A stretch of 14,969 nt of DNA from Saprospiraceae bacterium. Lineage in GTDB: Bacteria > Bacteroidota > Bacteroidia > Chitinophagales > Saprospiraceae. The position numbers and the translations under genes are program-made. Every line of letters begins with the position of its first letter. Positions within the stretch are counted from its first letter, which is position 1. The notes under the pieces were generated by a model. The model ran no database searches and was not told the DNA's origin. It saw only the letters and a program-made list of their open reading frames with translations. Of this stretch, positions 14,459 through 14,969 are shown piece by piece. The stretch is taken from contig JAGQWV010000067.1 of the NCBI GenBank assembly GCA_020437045.1, positions 1 to 14,969 of the forward strand. The letters are read 5' to 3'.

Positions 14459-14969
14459 TTAAGAATGACCGTTTTCCCGATACCAGTCTTTGAAAGTTTG
14501 TTTCGGTACTACTGGCATTTCCCGGTGTTTAGACCAGGGATTTAGTTTTTTATTATTGACCAGGCCGGGAAACCAGGACATCAAAAAACGTAGAAACCTG
14601 GTAGCCCATCGATACAATTTTGCGCTGGACAATACTTTCGTTCCAACTTTTAGTCCCATTTTTTTCTTCGGATCTAACAAATCTTCTTCCGAGACGATTT
14701 GCCGCCATTTGTACAGCTGTTCATGAATGTCAATTTTTACAGGACATACATCCGAGCATGCGCCACAAAGGGAGGAGGCAAAAGGTAGGTCCTTAAATTT
14801 CTCCAGATCAAATCCAGGAGTCAGAATGGATCCAATGGGTCCCGGTACAGTATGGCCATAGCTATAACCTCCACTGCGCCGATATACGGGACAAGAATTC
14901 ATGCAGGCCCCACAGCGTATGCATTTTAAAGCGTTTTTAAAATCTTTTTTCCCCAGGTGCGTACTACGA
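14459..14969 (-). CDS. lutB: LutB iron-sulfur subunit of L-lactate oxidising complex (partial, C-terminal part)
   Basis: This is the C-terminal 169 or so residues of LutB; the reading frame continues without a stop beyond base 14969, so the true start is outside the window. An ATG at 14902 inside the frame splits the first cluster motif and is not the start. Two [4Fe-4S] cluster motifs remain: CIRCGACMNSCP at 14888-14923, and CGACSDVCP at about 14741-14767. The sequence KCIRCGAC...CPVYRRSGGYSYGH...GPIG is characteristic of LutB (YkgF). The tail of about 85 residues with basic and aromatic positions is the usual C-terminal extension. LutB likely passes electrons from lactate to quinone through its clusters. 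lutA is expected upstream, outside the window. The N-terminal LUD region cannot be checked here. Confidence 0.9.
   Translation of the reverse strand, partial: RSTHLGKKDFKNALKCIRCGACMNSCPVYRRSGGYSYGHTVPGPIGSILTPGFDLEKFKDLPFASSLCGACSDVCPVKIDIHEQLYKWRQIVSEEDLLDPKKKMGLKVGTKVLSSAKLYRWATRFLRFLMSWFPGLVNNKKLNPWSKHREMPVVPKQTFKDWYRENGHS

Noticed and set aside
14459..14902. ATG at 14902 as a start of a 147-residue protein
   Set aside because: The frame continues upstream without a stop to the window edge and the upstream codons complete a CxxCxxCxxxCP cluster motif, so this is an internal methionine of lutB.

Overview
The window looks like chromosomal DNA of a Bacteroidota (Bacteroidetes) bacterium. 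Three proteins have N-terminal signal peptides and end in the C-terminal domain that directs export by the type IX secretion system (T9SS). One gene matches a protein family I associate with Bacteroidetes (DUF6495-like), there is a 'GC-D-x-x-A-x-N-F' Cys-rich lipoprotein head typical of the phylum, and most starts lack a Shine-Dalgarno sequence. A finer placement is not supported by the sequence, although the gene mix would suit a free-living, polysaccharide-degrading aquatic or soil organism. I see no tRNA, rRNA, CRISPR array, insertion sequence or prophage.

Layout from left to right. Bases 90-2216 (minus) encode a secreted GH9 cellulase. Divergent from it on the plus strand are a DMT-family transporter (2359-3285) and a secreted PHP-superfamily phosphodiesterase resembling Sb-PDE (3384-4496). 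A minus-strand block follows: two tandem Omp28-like thioredoxin-fold proteins with T9SS tails (5819-6811, then 4775-5755), closed by a good intrinsic terminator at 4554-4586, with a small DUF6495-like gene (6923-7435) upstream. Across only 44 bases a plus-strand cluster begins: a TerC-family membrane protein, an ApbE flavin transferase lipoprotein, a DnaQ-type exonuclease and an MbnP-like lipoprotein (7480-10985). These four overlap or nearly touch. A 390-base AT-rich gap then carries a strong plus-strand terminator at 11219-11261.

The right end is a minus-strand respiratory block in transcription order lutB (cut by the window edge), lutC, cydA, cydB. LutB and LutC are parts of the L-lactate oxidising complex that feeds electrons to quinone, and CydAB is the high-affinity bd-type quinol oxidase that passes them to oxygen. 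The block could therefore hold both ends of one short respiratory chain. A perfect TGTGA-N6-TCACA palindrome, the classical CRP-type operator pattern, lies between lutC and cydA and overlaps the lutC stop codon.

Most of the window is recognisable housekeeping, envelope and secretion biology, and I do not see a clearly new multi-gene system. The points most worth a second look are the CRP-like operator before cydAB, the tandem surface thioredoxin-like proteins with different CxxC centres, and the orphan MbnP-like lipoprotein with a cysteine-cluster head, encoded with TerC and ApbE.
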